The notes under the pieces were generated by a model. It was not told the origin of the DNA. It saw nothing but the letters and a program-made list of their open reading frames with translations, and did no database searches. A program made the position numbers and the translations under genes. A stretch of 64,000 nt of DNA, taken from Ginsengibacter hankyongi. Lineage in GTDB: Bacteria > Bacteroidota > Bacteroidia > Chitinophagales > Chitinophagaceae. The stretch lies in contig NZ_VYQF01000001.1 in assembly GCF_008710285.1 (NCBI RefSeq), positions 1,054,001-1,118,000 of the forward strand. The letters run 5' to 3'. Positions within the stretch are counted from its first letter, which is position 1. Each line of letters opens with the position of its first letter. Below are positions 8,422-16,778 of the stretch, in pieces.

Positions 8422-9219
8422 CTATGACGCAATAGTTGCGCCTAAAATTGAGTTAAGAAATTTTTCGGTATCGGCTTCAATATCATTTGAATTTTCAATT
8501 GCTTTAATGTAGGCCGTGCCAATAATGGCTCCTGCAGCATGTTTGCAGGCTTGTAAAAATGTTTTATTGTCTTTAATACCAAAACCAATCAAAATTGGAT
8601 TGTTAAGCTTCATGTCTCTAAGCCTTTGAAAATATTCTTCCTGAGCGCTCATATCTTTATCAGAACCAGTGATCGAAGAAGATGAAACTGCATATATAAA
8701 TCCTTTGCTCAACGCATCAATCTTTCGTATTCTTTTTTCGCTTGTTTCGGGCGTAATTAAAAAAATAAAATCGAGCTTATATTTTTCAAAAATATTTTTG
8801 TATTCGATTTCATATTCATGCAATGGAAGGTCCGGTAAAATTATTCCATCAATTCCGGCTTTATGTGCATCGCTGCAAAATTTTTCTATACCGTACTGTA
8901 AAACCGGGTTGAGATATCCCATTAAAATTAATGGGGCCTTAACTCCTGAAGGGGAATTAGAATACTTATTGAGTTGGTCAAATAATAGTTTAATCGACAT
9001 TCCATTCTGCAAAGCCTTCATACTGCTATGCTGAATAACAGGCCCATCAGCCAAGGGATCGCTGTATGGCATTCCAATTTCAATAAGGTCAGCTCCATGT
9101 TTTTGCAAAACATTAAGAATTGTGTTCGTATCATTCAATTCAGGAAAGCCTGCAGTAAAATATATACTTACAATATTTTTTTTCTTATCAGAAAATAATT
9201 TTTTTATCCTGTTCATCAT
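8422..9219 (-). CDS. trpA: Tryptophan synthase alpha subunit
   Basis: 265 residues, the normal length. It is a TIM barrel that cleaves indole-3-glycerol phosphate to indole, which is channelled to TrpB. The family signatures are present: LIEIGMPYSDPLADGPVIQ contains the catalytic Glu and Asp, and GIDGIILPDLPLHEYE follows. The phosphate-binding loop is near FGIKDNKTF. It is the last gene of the trp operon, 60 bases after trpB. The N-terminal MMNRIKKLF offers two adjacent Met codons and either could be used. Confidence 0.97.
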   Translation of the reverse strand: MMNRIKKLFSDKKKNIVSIYFTAGFPELNDTNTILNVLQKHGADLIEIGMPYSDPLADGPVIQHSSMKALQNGMSIKLLFDQLNKYSNSPSGVKAPLILMGYLNPVLQYGIEKFCSDAHKAGIDGIILPDLPLHEYEIEYKNIFEKYKLDFIFLITPETSEKRIRKIDALSKGFIYAVSSSSITGSDKDMSAQEEYFQRLRDMKLNNPILIGFGIKDNKTFLQACKHAAGAIIGTAYIKAIENSNDIEADTEKFLNSILGATIAS

Positions 9220-9279
9220 TCAAAAAATGCTATTGATTTTGATATTCTAACTTTTGGAAAATTTAAAACTTGCCAAAAG

Positions 9280-10476
9280 TTATTGCGTAGTAATATGCTT
9301 CATATATGTATCCATATCCTTGTCTCCTCTCCCGCTAAGATTTACAATTACTACATCATCTATTTTAAATTTTATTTTATTCAAAACATATAATGCATGT
9401 GCAGATTCCAATGCAGGAATAATCCCTTCCAGCTTTGCCAGTTCAAATGCCGATTCCAGCGCTTCTTCATCAGTTGCACTCATAAATGTTGCTCGCTTAC
9501 TTTCGAATAAGTGGGCATGCATCGGGCCAATGCCAGGGTAATCCAGCCCTGCTGAAATGCTGTGTGGTTCTATAACCTGCCCATCCTGTGTTTGCATCAC
9601 GAGGCTTTTACTTCCGTGTAAAATTCCATTGGTCCCCAATTGGGTTGTCGCAGCACTCATACCGCTATTAATACCTTCGCCTGCAGCTTCCACTGCAATT
9701 AGCTGAACTGACTTATGATTTAAAAAATGATAAAAAGCTCCCGCCGCGTTGCTTCCTCCGCCTACACAAGCGATCATATAACCAGGTAATTGGTTGCCTG
9801 TTTTTTCCTTCAGTTGCTTTTTAATTTCTTTACTTATTATGCTTTGAAAGCGAGCGACCATATCAGGATATGGATGCGGCCCAACGACGCTGCCAATTAT
9901 ATAATGTGTATCATCGGGATTATTGATCCAATCGCGTATAGCCTCATTGGTCGCATCTTTCAGCGTTTTGCTTCCACTCACTGCAGGAATAACTTTAGCG
10001 CCAAGCATCTTCATTCTTGCAACATTAGGTGCCTGCCGTGCAATATCTTTTTCGCCCATATAAACAATACACTCAAGTCCTTTTAAAGCGCACACTGTTG
10101 CAGTGGCAACACCATGCTGTCCGGCTCCCGTTTCTGCAATAATTCTTTTCTTTCCAAGTCGCTCTGCCAATAAAATTTGCCCAATTGTATTATTGATTTT
10201 ATGAGCACCGGTGTGGCAAAGATCTTCACGCTTTAAGTAAATGTTAGTATGATATTTTTCACTCAGCCTTGCCGCTAAGTAAAGTGGCGTGGGCCTTCCT
10301 ACATAATCTTTTAACAGCGAAGTAAATTCCTTTTTGAATTTTTCTTCCTTAATAATTTTCAAATAATTGTCTTTCAGATGCTGAACATTATTATGTAACA
10401 TTTCCGGAATGTATGCGCCTCCAAACTCTCCGTAGTAGCCATTCTTATCAACTTCAAAAATTTCTTTTGTTTTCAT
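9280..10476 (-). CDS. trpB: Tryptophan synthase beta subunit
   Basis: 398 residues. It is a PLP enzyme joining indole with serine to form tryptophan. The PLP lysine is in [15 protein letters not shown], preceded by the KREDL motif; [10 protein letters not shown] binds the PLP phosphate; and the C-terminal HALYVLNKI and NLSGRGDKD are standard. The N-terminal [16 protein letters not shown] marks the canonical TrpB1 that partners TrpA rather than the stand-alone TrpB2. It starts 10 bases after the trpF stop. Confidence 0.97.
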   Translation of the reverse strand: MKTKEIFEVDKNGYYGEFGGAYIPEMLHNNVQHLKDNYLKIIKEEKFKKEFTSLLKDYVGRPTPLYLAARLSEKYHTNIYLKREDLCHTGAHKINNTIGQILLAERLGKKRIIAETGAGQHGVATATVCALKGLECIVYMGEKDIARQAPNVARMKMLGAKVIPAVSGSKTLKDATNEAIRDWINNPDDTHYIIGSVVGPHPYPDMVARFQSIISKEIKKQLKEKTGNQLPGYMIACVGGGSNAAGAFYHFLNHKSVQLIAVEAAGEGINSGMSAATTQLGTNGILHGSKSLVMQTQDGQVIEPHSISAGLDYPGIGPMHAHLFESKRATFMSATDEEALESAFELAKLEGIIPALESAHALYVLNKIKFKIDDVVIVNLSGRGDKDMDTYMKHITTQ

Positions 10477-10486
10477 TTTATCTTAA

Positions 10487-11128
10487 TCAACTATTTTTTT
10501 CTAATAATTCCTCAGCCATAGTTTTTACTGCCTGCATATCTTTTACACCTTCGGAAATCTCCATTCTGCTGTTTACATCAACACAATAAAAAAAAGGATG
10601 GTCAAATGCTTTCAGTTTCTCAACATCATTTAGGGTGATACCACCGCTTAAAAAAAACGGCTTATTAATTTTATTTTGCTGCAAAATTTTCCAATCAAAT
10701 TTTTCGCCTGTTCCTCCATAGGCATTTTTACGGTTGGTATCAAACAGGTAATAATCACAATATTCTTCATACGGTTTTATCATCCAGTCAATATTTTGCT
10801 CATTGGATTGCGTGATTCTAAAAGCTTTTATAACAGTAATACGATCGCTTATAGTTTTACAAAATCCCGGTGTTTCATCTCCGTGTAGTTGAACGATATC
10901 CAGTGCAAAATCTTCCACCTGATTCATGATATATTCTTCGTCGGCATTTACAAATACCCCAATTTTCTTCAATGCAAGTTCCAGGGGCCGAACATCCTCC
11001 GCGTTTAATTTATTAATTACACACCTTGCAGACTGTTTATAAAATATAAGCCCTGCATAGTTTACACCAATTTCATCCAATTGTTTCAACTGTTCCAATT
11101 GCGTGATCCCACAAACTTTTAATTTCAT
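10487..11128 (-). CDS. trpF: Phosphoribosylanthranilate isomerase
   Basis: 213 residues. It performs the Amadori rearrangement of phosphoribosylanthranilate to CdRP. KVCGIT at the N-terminus has the catalytic Cys. LIFYKQSARCV, VQLHGDE and YLFDTNRKNAYGGTGEKFDW (catalytic Asp and phosphate loop) are all present. It is a free-standing enzyme here, not fused to TrpC as in enteric bacteria. The upstream gap to trpC is 91 bases, the largest spacer of the operon, and it contains a short imperfect tandem repeat. Confidence 0.96.
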   Translation of the reverse strand: MKLKVCGITQLEQLKQLDEIGVNYAGLIFYKQSARCVINKLNAEDVRPLELALKKIGVFVNADEEYIMNQVEDFALDIVQLHGDETPGFCKTISDRITVIKAFRITQSNEQNIDWMIKPYEEYCDYYLFDTNRKNAYGGTGEKFDWKILQQNKINKPFFLSGGITLNDVEKLKAFDHPFFYCVDVNSRMEISEGVKDMQAVKTMAEELLEKNS

Positions 11129-11170
11129 TTTTAAATTTTTGTTACTCTAATTTTTGTCACACCAATTTTT

Positions 11171-11194
11171 CGATTTTCACGAATTACACGAATT
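11171..11194. repeat. Imperfect 9-base tandem repeat in the trpC-trpF spacer
   Basis: TTCACGAAT (11176-11184) is directly followed by TACACGAAT (11185-11193), 8 of 9 bases matching, in the otherwise AT-rich 91-base spacer. I see no promoter or terminator in the spacer. The motif resembles short interspersed sequences that I recall from Bacteroidota genomes, but I cannot verify a copy number here. Confidence 0.5.
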
Positions 11195-11219
11195 AGTTTT
11201 TTTGATTTATGTAATACTC

Positions 11220-12020
11220 TTATACTCCCATTTTATTCACTGAACCCAACTCATGGGCAAAATATTGAAATGCGGCTCCGGGATCTTCTTCTTTCATAAA
11301 TCTTTCTCCAATTAAAAATCCATTAAAACCATGTTCTTTTAAAAGCTTTATTGATTCGGCATTATCAATACCACTTTCTGAAATTTTTACTTTACCAGCA
11401 GGTATTTGGTTACTTAATTCTATCGAGCGGTTAATATCTACAGTAAAACTTTTAAGATCACGGTTATTAACTCCAACAACATCTACATCATTGCAAATAT
11501 GGGCAAGTTCCTGCTCATTGTGAATTTCAAGTAAAACATTCAAACCAATATTTTTTGCCAAAGAAGCCAAAGTCTTTACTTCATCTTTTGTTAGACATGC
11601 CGCTATCAATAATATTACTGCAGCCCCATAAGATTTTGATTCTATCAATTGGTATTCATCAATAATAAAATCTTTTCTCAATAATGGAACCTCATTAATT
11701 GTTGATTCTAACAAATCATTTAAAGAACCACCAAAAAATTCTTCATCAGTAAGAACCGAAATTGCGCTGGCGCCATATTTTGCATATGCCGTTGTTACTT
11801 CTGTAACAGAAGTCCTGTCATTTATAATTCCTTTTGACGGGGATTTTCTTTTATATTCTGCAATGATTCCTGTTTTATCTTCTCTTAATAAATACTCTTT
11901 AAAAGACAGCGTTTCATTTCTAAAGAACCGGCCATTTTCCAACTCGGAAATACTCTTGTTTCTCTTTCTTTCCGCAACTTCTATTTTCTTTTTTGCAATT
12001 ATAGTGTCCAAAATATTCAT
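11220..12020 (-). CDS. trpC: Indole-3-glycerol phosphate synthase
   Basis: 266 residues. It closes the indole ring by decarboxylating CdRP. The conserved lysine segments are visible: ILDTIIAKKKIEVAERK at the N-terminal helix, IAEYKRKSPSKGII (catalytic Lys and phosphate binding), VPLLRKDFIIDEYQL, VLLEIHNEQEL and GVNNRDLKSF. The ATG lies directly after the stop of trpD with no spacer, which suggests translational coupling. It is a stand-alone TrpC, as expected with a separate trpF. Confidence 0.97.
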   Translation of the reverse strand: MNILDTIIAKKKIEVAERKRNKSISELENGRFFRNETLSFKEYLLREDKTGIIAEYKRKSPSKGIINDRTSVTEVTTAYAKYGASAISVLTDEEFFGGSLNDLLESTINEVPLLRKDFIIDEYQLIESKSYGAAVILLIAACLTKDEVKTLASLAKNIGLNVLLEIHNEQELAHICNDVDVVGVNNRDLKSFTVDINRSIELSNQIPAGKVKISESGIDNAESIKLLKEHGFNGFLIGERFMKEEDPGAAFQYFAHELGSVNKMGV

Positions 12021-13013
12021 CTACTGAAGGCTTATTAATTTTACAAAAGATTGATATGCTTTTCCACTTTCAAGACTCTCAACCGCCAACTCATAACAAT
12101 GTTCATAATCCTGGAAATTTCCCGTTGAAGATAAGGCTATTGCAGCATTTGCAATTACAACTGCATTTTGCGCCCAGCTACCCTCTCCTTTCAAAATCTT
12201 CAAAAATATTTTAGCAGCTTCCTCTGTTGAATTACCGCCATAAATATCTTCAGCGCTCACCATTCTCTTTCCTAATGATTCTGCCGTACAAATTTTTTCA
12301 CCGTCATTGGTTATGATTTTTGTATCGCCGGTTAATGAAATTTCGTCGTAACCATCGAGGCTGTGAACGATTGTAAATTTAGCATTTGATTGCTGAAGCA
12401 AATAGGAATAAATGCGCGCCATTTCAAGGTTGTAGACACCGATAACCTGCACTTCGGGCAAAGCAGGATTTACCATTGGGCCAAGCATATTAAAAAAAGT
12501 GCGCACACCAAGATTTTTTCTTACCGGGCCAACCACTTTTAAAGCAGGATGAAATAAGGGCGCATGCATAAAACAAATATTTGCCTTGTCAACTTCATTC
12601 AATAATTTTTTACTATCAGATGAAAATTTATAACCATGGGCTTCCATTACATTACTTGCACCGCTTATAGAAGAAGCGCCGTAATTACCATGCTTTGCAA
12701 TTTTTTGACCCGTACCGGCAACAATAAAACAACTCAGCGTAGATATATTAAAGGTATTTTTTCCATCACCGCCTGTACCAACAATATCCAATACACTAAA
12801 GGCTTTTAAGTCAACTGGAACGCACAATTCAATCAGTGCATCCCGAAAACCAAGTAATTCAGGAATGGTGATACTGCGCATAAGGTACACCGTTGTAAAC
12901 GATGCAATTTCAGCATCAGAATATATTCCTTTGGAAATATTCACGAGTATTTCCTTTGCTTTATCCCTTGATAAAGTTTTATGCTCAAATAAATATTTAA
13001 GAATCTCTTTCAT
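12021..13013 (-). CDS. trpD: Anthranilate phosphoribosyltransferase
   Basis: 330 residues. It transfers the phosphoribosyl group from PRPP to anthranilate. DIVGTGGDGKNTFNIST is the PRPP-binding signature; KHGNYGASSISGASNVMEA and GVRTFFNMLGPMVNP are also characteristic. The N-terminal helical domain (about residues 1-70) is complete. It is not fused to TrpG. It lies four bases after trpG and abuts trpC. Confidence 0.97.
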   Translation of the reverse strand: MKEILKYLFEHKTLSRDKAKEILVNISKGIYSDAEIASFTTVYLMRSITIPELLGFRDALIELCVPVDLKAFSVLDIVGTGGDGKNTFNISTLSCFIVAGTGQKIAKHGNYGASSISGASNVMEAHGYKFSSDSKKLLNEVDKANICFMHAPLFHPALKVVGPVRKNLGVRTFFNMLGPMVNPALPEVQVIGVYNLEMARIYSYLLQQSNAKFTIVHSLDGYDEISLTGDTKIITNDGEKICTAESLGKRMVSAEDIYGGNSTEEAAKIFLKILKGEGSWAQNAVVIANAAIALSSTGNFQDYEHCYELAVESLESGKAYQSFVKLISLQ

Positions 13014-13017
13014 ACTA

Positions 13018-13596
13018 CTATTTTAACCAGTTACGCATCATCAATTCACCCATGGGCGTTAACACGCTTTCCGGATGAAATTGTACGCCCTGCACATCAA
13101 AAGTTTTATGTCGCAAAGCCATTATATATCCATTTTCATCCTCCGCAGTTATTTCAAGAGCAGCAGGAAAATTTTCTTTACTTACAATCCATGAATGATA
13201 GCGGCCAACTTCCAGTTCATTATCTAACGAATTAAATATATCATTTTCGGATTTCGTTCTTTCAGCATTCACTTTAATTTTTGTGGCCACACCGTGATAT
13301 ACCGTTGTTAAATTTACGAGGCTTCCACCAAAGGCTTCACCAATTGCTTGCTGGCCGAGACATACTCCTAGTATGGATTTAGAAGAAGCATATTCTTTTA
13401 TAAGTGGCAGCAAAAGTCCGGATTCAACCGGGATTCCGGGGCCCGGCGATAAAATTATTTTATCATACTCCTTTACTTTTTCAAGTGGTATTTTATCGTT
13501 ACGATATACTTCAACCTTATCATTAATTACTTTTTCAACAACATGAACAAGGTTGTAGGTGAAAGAATCATAATTATCAAAAATCAAAATTTTCAT
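13018..13596 (-). CDS. trpG: Anthranilate synthase glutamine amidotransferase subunit
   Basis: 192 residues. It is a class I glutaminase that feeds ammonia to TrpE. The catalytic triad is visible: Cys in GVCLGQQAIGEAFGG, and His and Glu in VQFHPESVLTP. SPGPGIPVESG forms the oxyanion region. Some TrpG proteins also serve folate synthesis as PabA; the position between trpE and trpD supports the tryptophan role here. It starts three bases after trpE ends. Confidence 0.96.
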   Translation of the reverse strand: MKILIFDNYDSFTYNLVHVVEKVINDKVEVYRNDKIPLEKVKEYDKIILSPGPGIPVESGLLLPLIKEYASSKSILGVCLGQQAIGEAFGGSLVNLTTVYHGVATKIKVNAERTKSENDIFNSLDNELEVGRYHSWIVSKENFPAALEITAEDENGYIMALRHKTFDVQGVQFHPESVLTPMGELMMRNWLK

Positions 13597-13599
13597 TCT

Positions 13600-15018
13600 C
13601 TATATTTTTTCTGCAGATTTAATTGCTAATGTAAGTGCGTTTAATTTATTGGTAACTTCCTGCAACTCACTCGTAGGGTTAGACGCAGCAACAATGCCGG
13701 CTCCTGCCCTGTAAATAAGATTATTTTGTTTACTTAAAAAGGTACGTATCATAATAGCATGGTTAATGCTTCCGTTAAATCCAACGAAACCAATACAACC
13801 TCCGTAATATCCTCTTGCATCTTTTTCAAATTCATCAATAAGCTGCATGGCTTTATATTTTGGTGCACCGCTTAATGTACCGGCGGGAAAAGTAACTCCC
13901 AATAAATCAAACGGATTACTGTTTTCAGGGACTTTACCCTTAACCTCACTTACCAAATGAATAACATGTGAAAAATATTGAACCTCGCAAAAACGGGTAA
14001 CCTTTACTTCATTACATAAACGGCTCAAATCGTTACGGGCAAGATCGACCAGCATTACGTGCTCGGCATTTTCCTTTTCGTCTTTCGCCAATTTTTCAGC
14101 AAGGTCTTCGTCAACAGCATCATTCCCTGTCCTCTTAAAAGTACCAGCGATAGGGTGTACGACAGCTATATTATTTTGAACGATTAGCTGGCTTTCGGGG
14201 CTACTTCCGAACAATCGATAATCACCATAATCAAAATAAAAAAGATAAGGGCTGGGGTTAATATTTCTCAATGCCCGGTACACATTAAATTCATCTCCCG
14301 AAAATTTTTGCCGGAATTTACGGCTTAGTACCACCTGGAAAACATCTCCTCTTGCACAACTGGCAATTCCTTTCTTAACCATGTTCATATATTCTTCATC
14401 ACTTAAAGAAGATGTTTCTTTTTGCACAACCGCAAAAGGGTAAGCAGGAACATCTTTACTTTTAATAAGACTCTCCACAATATCAATTTCACTCTCAATT
14501 CCTTTTATATGATTTTCACAAATAAAAAGTTCATCTTTAAAATGATTGATAACTATAACGTACTGGTATAAACGATAACGAACGAGTGGAATTTGAGGAT
14601 GCTCACTCTCTCTTAACGCCTTAAATTTTATTTCTTCAAAAAATTGTATAGCATCAAAAGTTATATAGCCAAATAATCCCTGAGCCTTACTTACAGGGAG
14701 TGATACTAGCTCACCGATAGCAAAATATTGCATAAATTTCCATAGCTCATCTGCAACTTTTGTATCGTTTGTAATTTTAATTTTTTGAATATTCTGTGAT
14801 GGTAACTTAAATTCAATTTCCTGGTAGTTGCTTATTTCAATGCCCGCAATTGCATTGATTCCAATAATGGAAAAACTGTTTTCCCCTACATGAAAATCGG
14901 TGCTTTCCAATAAAACCGTATCCCGGAAACGGTCGCGAAGGCGCAGGTATATTCCAACAGGCGTATATACATCTGCCAATAATTTCTTGTACGTAGTAGA
15001 TAATTCTATTTTCTTCAT
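13600..15018 (-). CDS. trpE: Anthranilate synthase component I
   Basis: 472 residues. It converts chorismate to anthranilate with TrpG. The N-terminal LLESTDFHVGENSFSIIG corresponds to the tryptophan feedback site (LLES). The C-terminal chorismate-binding domain contains VFQVVLSRKFRQKF, DLARNDLSRLC, FPAGTLSGAPKYKAM and GYYGGCIGFVGF. It is the first structural gene of trpEGDCFBA. The ATG is only 5 bases beyond the T-run of an intrinsic terminator, so it is controlled by the leader upstream. Confidence 0.97.
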   Translation of the reverse strand: MKKIELSTTYKKLLADVYTPVGIYLRLRDRFRDTVLLESTDFHVGENSFSIIGINAIAGIEISNYQEIEFKLPSQNIQKIKITNDTKVADELWKFMQYFAIGELVSLPVSKAQGLFGYITFDAIQFFEEIKFKALRESEHPQIPLVRYRLYQYVIVINHFKDELFICENHIKGIESEIDIVESLIKSKDVPAYPFAVVQKETSSLSDEEYMNMVKKGIASCARGDVFQVVLSRKFRQKFSGDEFNVYRALRNINPSPYLFYFDYGDYRLFGSSPESQLIVQNNIAVVHPIAGTFKRTGNDAVDEDLAEKLAKDEKENAEHVMLVDLARNDLSRLCNEVKVTRFCEVQYFSHVIHLVSEVKGKVPENSNPFDLLGVTFPAGTLSGAPKYKAMQLIDEFEKDARGYYGGCIGFVGFNGSINHAIMIRTFLSKQNNLIYRAGAGIVAASNPTSELQEVTNKLNALTLAIKSAEKI

Positions 15019-15023
15019 AACAT

Positions 15024-15049
15024 AAAAAAACCCCGGCTTAGTGCCGGGG
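15024..15049 (-). terminator. Attenuator terminator of the trp operon
   Basis: On the minus strand the hairpin CCCCGGC, a 5-base loop and GCCGGGG (15031-15049) are followed by seven T residues (15024-15030), just before the trpE ATG (15018). It is a textbook intrinsic terminator placed ahead of, not after, a gene. Confidence 0.9.
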
Positions 15050-15091
15050 CGTAATATTTATTTAATATACAAATAAAGCTATGCGGCACAA

Positions 15092-15139
15092 TCAGGAGAT
15101 TGATTGCCACCAGCTATTATATGTATTTTTAATTTTCAT
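15092..15139 (-). CDS. trpL: trp leader peptide with tandem Trp codons
   Basis: A 15-codon ORF, MKIKNTYNSWWQSIS, starts with ATG at 15139 and ends in TGA at 15092. Two consecutive TGG codons (15112-15107) sit near its end. Tryptophan is rare, so WW in so short an ORF just ahead of an intrinsic terminator and trpE is strong evidence for a regulatory leader peptide. No Shine-Dalgarno is visible, which is usual for Bacteroidota. If the suggested promoter is right, the 5' leader is only a few bases long. Confidence 0.85.
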   Translation of the reverse strand: MKIKNTYNSWWQSIS

Positions 15140-15147
15140 TTGCACAG

Positions 15148-15179
15148 CAAAGATGTAATGAAAAATATTAAATAACAAA
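15148..15179 (-). promoter_or_regulatory. Possible trp operon promoter
   Basis: On the minus strand TTTG (15179-15176) is followed after about 20 bases by CATCTTTG (15155-15148), one mismatch from TAnnTTTG. Transcription would start within a few bases of the leader ATG. This is an imperfect match, offered as a candidate only. Confidence 0.35.
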
Positions 15180-15293
15180 TAAATTTTTAAAAAAGGACTG
15201 GTGTTATGACTAAATTATTGCGTGAATTTATTAACATACTTTTCGATCATTGTGAAGCAATCTATAAATCTCAAAACAAATGCAACCTTTCAA

Positions 15294-15731
15294 ATGAATA
15301 ATGCTGTCTTTTTGAAAACGTTATTATTGAAGACAATATTATTTTTTCTATTATTATTTTCTATTGAAGTGAAGGGGCAAAAAATAGATAGCATTTATGT
15401 TGATCTATACACAGACAGTTTAAAGAAAGGAACTTATAATTATATAAATATTGATGGTAAATTATCCAGCGGCCAATTTGTTCCGCTCGACACTGCAGAC
15501 ATAAGCTTTAGTTCTTCAATGGGGAAATTTTATGGTAACAGCCTTTGGATTGATCCTGATTTCAAACATGAAAACGTTTTTATAAAGGTTTTTCTTAAAT
15601 CAAACCCGTTAATTCATAAAGAGTTTATAATGTTTGTCAAGAAAAAACCCGATGCTGAAAAATTAAAAACGCTGGATGAATTGTTGAACGAGTCACGAAC
15701 CAATTCAAGGCGTTCACGCAAAAAAAGTTAA
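15294..15731 (+). CDS. Small secreted protein of unknown function
   Basis: 145 residues if started at the ATG at 15294, which yields a clean signal peptide (MNNAVFLKTLLLKTILFFLL, cleavage near VKG-QK). An upstream in-frame GTG (15222) would add 24 residues and bury the signal, so I reject it. The mature part has alternating beta-like segments (IDSIYVDLYTDSLKKGTYNY, FVPLDTADISFSSSMGKFYG) and a very basic Ser/Arg/Lys tail (NSRRSRKKS). I do not recognise a family. It is a single gene that reads away from the trp operon and ends at a shared hairpin with the aldolase gene. Confidence 0.65.
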   Translation: MNNAVFLKTLLLKTILFFLLLFSIEVKGQKIDSIYVDLYTDSLKKGTYNYINIDGKLSSGQFVPLDTADISFSSSMGKFYGNSLWIDPDFKHENVFIKVFLKSNPLIHKEFIMFVKKKPDAEKLKTLDELLNESRTNSRRSRKKS

Positions 15732-15752
15732 TCCCTTGAAAACACAAATAAG

Positions 15753-15787
15753 AAGGCCCTGCTAATTTCCATTAGGAGGGCCTTTTT
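15753..15787. terminator. Bidirectional terminator
   Basis: AAGGCCCT (15753-15760) pairs with AGGGCCTT (15777-15784), and inside it CTAAT pairs with ATTAG around a 4-base loop. A T-run follows on the plus strand. It lies between the ends of the converging genes 15294-15731 and 15799-16452. Confidence 0.85.
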
Positions 15788-15798
15788 ATATTTATGAG

Positions 15799-16452
15799 TT
15801 ATGCAAATTTCTTTGCGTCCGCAACAAATTTTGCAAGTCCAATATCAGTTAAAGGATGTTTTGTTAAACCAATAATTGATTCTAACGGGCAAGTACAAAC
15901 GTCAGCACCTGCTTCGGCACATTTAATAATATGAAGAGAACTACGAATAGATGCCGCAAGAATTTCTGATTCGAAACCCTGCACCTGGAAAATGTGGGAA
16001 ATCTGTTGGATAAGTTCCAGGCCGTCCCAGCCGCTATCATCAATTCTCCCTATGAACGGTGAAACGTAAGCTGCACCAGCTTTTGCTGCAAGCATTGCCT
16101 GGCCTGCACTAAAAATTAAAGTACAATTCGTGCGTATTCCATTATCAGTAAACCATTTTATTGCTTTAACGCCATCCGGTATCATGGGTACTTTTACCAC
16201 AATATTTTTATGAATCGCCGCAAGTTTTTTTCCTTCTTCAATTATTGTCTTAAATTCTGTTGTAACAACTTCGGCACTAATATCTCCATCAACCATTTCA
16301 CAAATTGTTTTGTAGTGGTTCATCACTGCGTCTTTTCCTTTAATTCCTACTTTTGCCATTAATGATGGATTGGTAGTGACACCATCTAAAATACCCAAAT
16401 CGTTGGCTTCCTTTATCTCATCAAGATTTGCTGTATCGATAAAAAATTTCAT
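15799..16452 (-). CDS. fsa: Fructose-6-phosphate aldolase / small transaldolase
   Basis: 217 residues, the short transaldolase type (TalC/FsaA-like) rather than the 310-330-residue TalA/B type. It has the expected (beta/alpha)8 segments: MKFFIDTANLDEIKEANDLG, GVTTNPSLMAK, IVVKVPMIPDGVKA with the Schiff-base lysine, and AAYVSPFIGRIDDSG. In Bacteroidota this protein is usually annotated as transaldolase or fructose-6-phosphate aldolase in the non-oxidative pentose phosphate pathway; sequence alone does not separate the two activities. It lies downstream of the SRP RNA gene on the same strand. Confidence 0.93.
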   Translation of the reverse strand: MKFFIDTANLDEIKEANDLGILDGVTTNPSLMAKVGIKGKDAVMNHYKTICEMVDGDISAEVVTTEFKTIIEEGKKLAAIHKNIVVKVPMIPDGVKAIKWFTDNGIRTNCTLIFSAGQAMLAAKAGAAYVSPFIGRIDDSGWDGLELIQQISHIFQVQGFESEILAASIRSSLHIIKCAEAGADVCTCPLESIIGLTKHPLTDIGLAKFVADAKKFA

Positions 16453-16592
16453 GATTAATTACTTTTTTAATTATTTAAATAATTCTGCGAAGATATTTCT
16501 TTATTAAAGAATTTTTGCGAAGTTAAAAATTGAGTTAAAACTGTGGAGTTATAAATTCCTGGAAACACAGGTAAATTGATTGTAAAAAAAAT

Positions 16593-16688
16593 CGGCAAGT
16601 TACTTACATCGCACCGCTCAACCACATACCCTTGCTATCTTCCGATCCTGGGGGAGTTCTGTAGGAGCTGGCCGTATAAGACTTGCCG
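16593..16688 (-). ncRNA. ffs: Signal recognition particle RNA, small bacterial type
   Basis: Read on the minus strand, the ends pair perfectly (CGGCAAGT with ACTTGCCG, 16681-16688 and 16593-16600). The apex carries the universally conserved SRP domain IV: CAGG, then ATC-GGAA-GAT, then AGCA (about 16633-16650), a GGAA tetraloop over the asymmetric loop that binds Ffh. A run of T residues (16584-16591, as A on plus) follows the 3' end as terminator. The roughly 100-base length fits the 4.5S-type RNA. A TATATTTG box lies just upstream. This occupies most of the 326-base gap between the aldolase and plug-protein genes; the remainder shows nothing notable. Confidence 0.9.
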
Positions 16689-16692
16689 GCTG

Positions 16693-16700
16693 CAAATATA
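16693..16700 (-). promoter_or_regulatory. -7 box of the SRP RNA gene
   Basis: TATATTTG on the minus strand is an exact TAnnTTTG match and ends about 5 bases before the first paired base of the SRP RNA, just where the start point is expected. The -33 element is not clear. Confidence 0.65.
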
Positions 16701-16778
16701 AGAACAAATCAGACTAATTATGCGAATTGAATGAATTGAGAATTAATTATTAGGGTAAAGATTTAACTAAGTGATTAT

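Larger units (their letters stand above)
15024..15139 (-). promoter_or_regulatory. trp operon leader: ribosome-mediated attenuator
   Basis: The leader RNA has four interacting segments. Segment 1 overlaps the two Trp codons (mRNA GTGGCAATCA, about 15110-15101). Segment 2 follows the leader stop (TGATTG at 15094-15089, GTGCCG at 15089-15084). Segment 3 is CGGCAC (15046-15041), within the 5' arm and loop of the terminator. Segment 4 is the 3' arm (15037-15031). 1:2 can pair by CAATCA/TGATTG or GTGGCA/TGCCGC, and 2:3 by GTGCCG/CGGCAC, which would break 3:4. A ribosome stalled at the Trp codons would cover segment 1 and so allow trpE transcription. The pairings are read directly; the mechanism is inferred from known trp attenuators. 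Confidence 0.82.

Noticed and set aside
11129-11219. Internal promoter in the trpC-trpF spacer
   Set aside because: No TAnnTTTG box with a TTG partner at proper distance is visible on the minus strand.
15222-15293. GTG-initiated extension of the small secreted protein
   Set aside because: It would bury the signal peptide; the ATG at 15294 gives a proper N-terminus.
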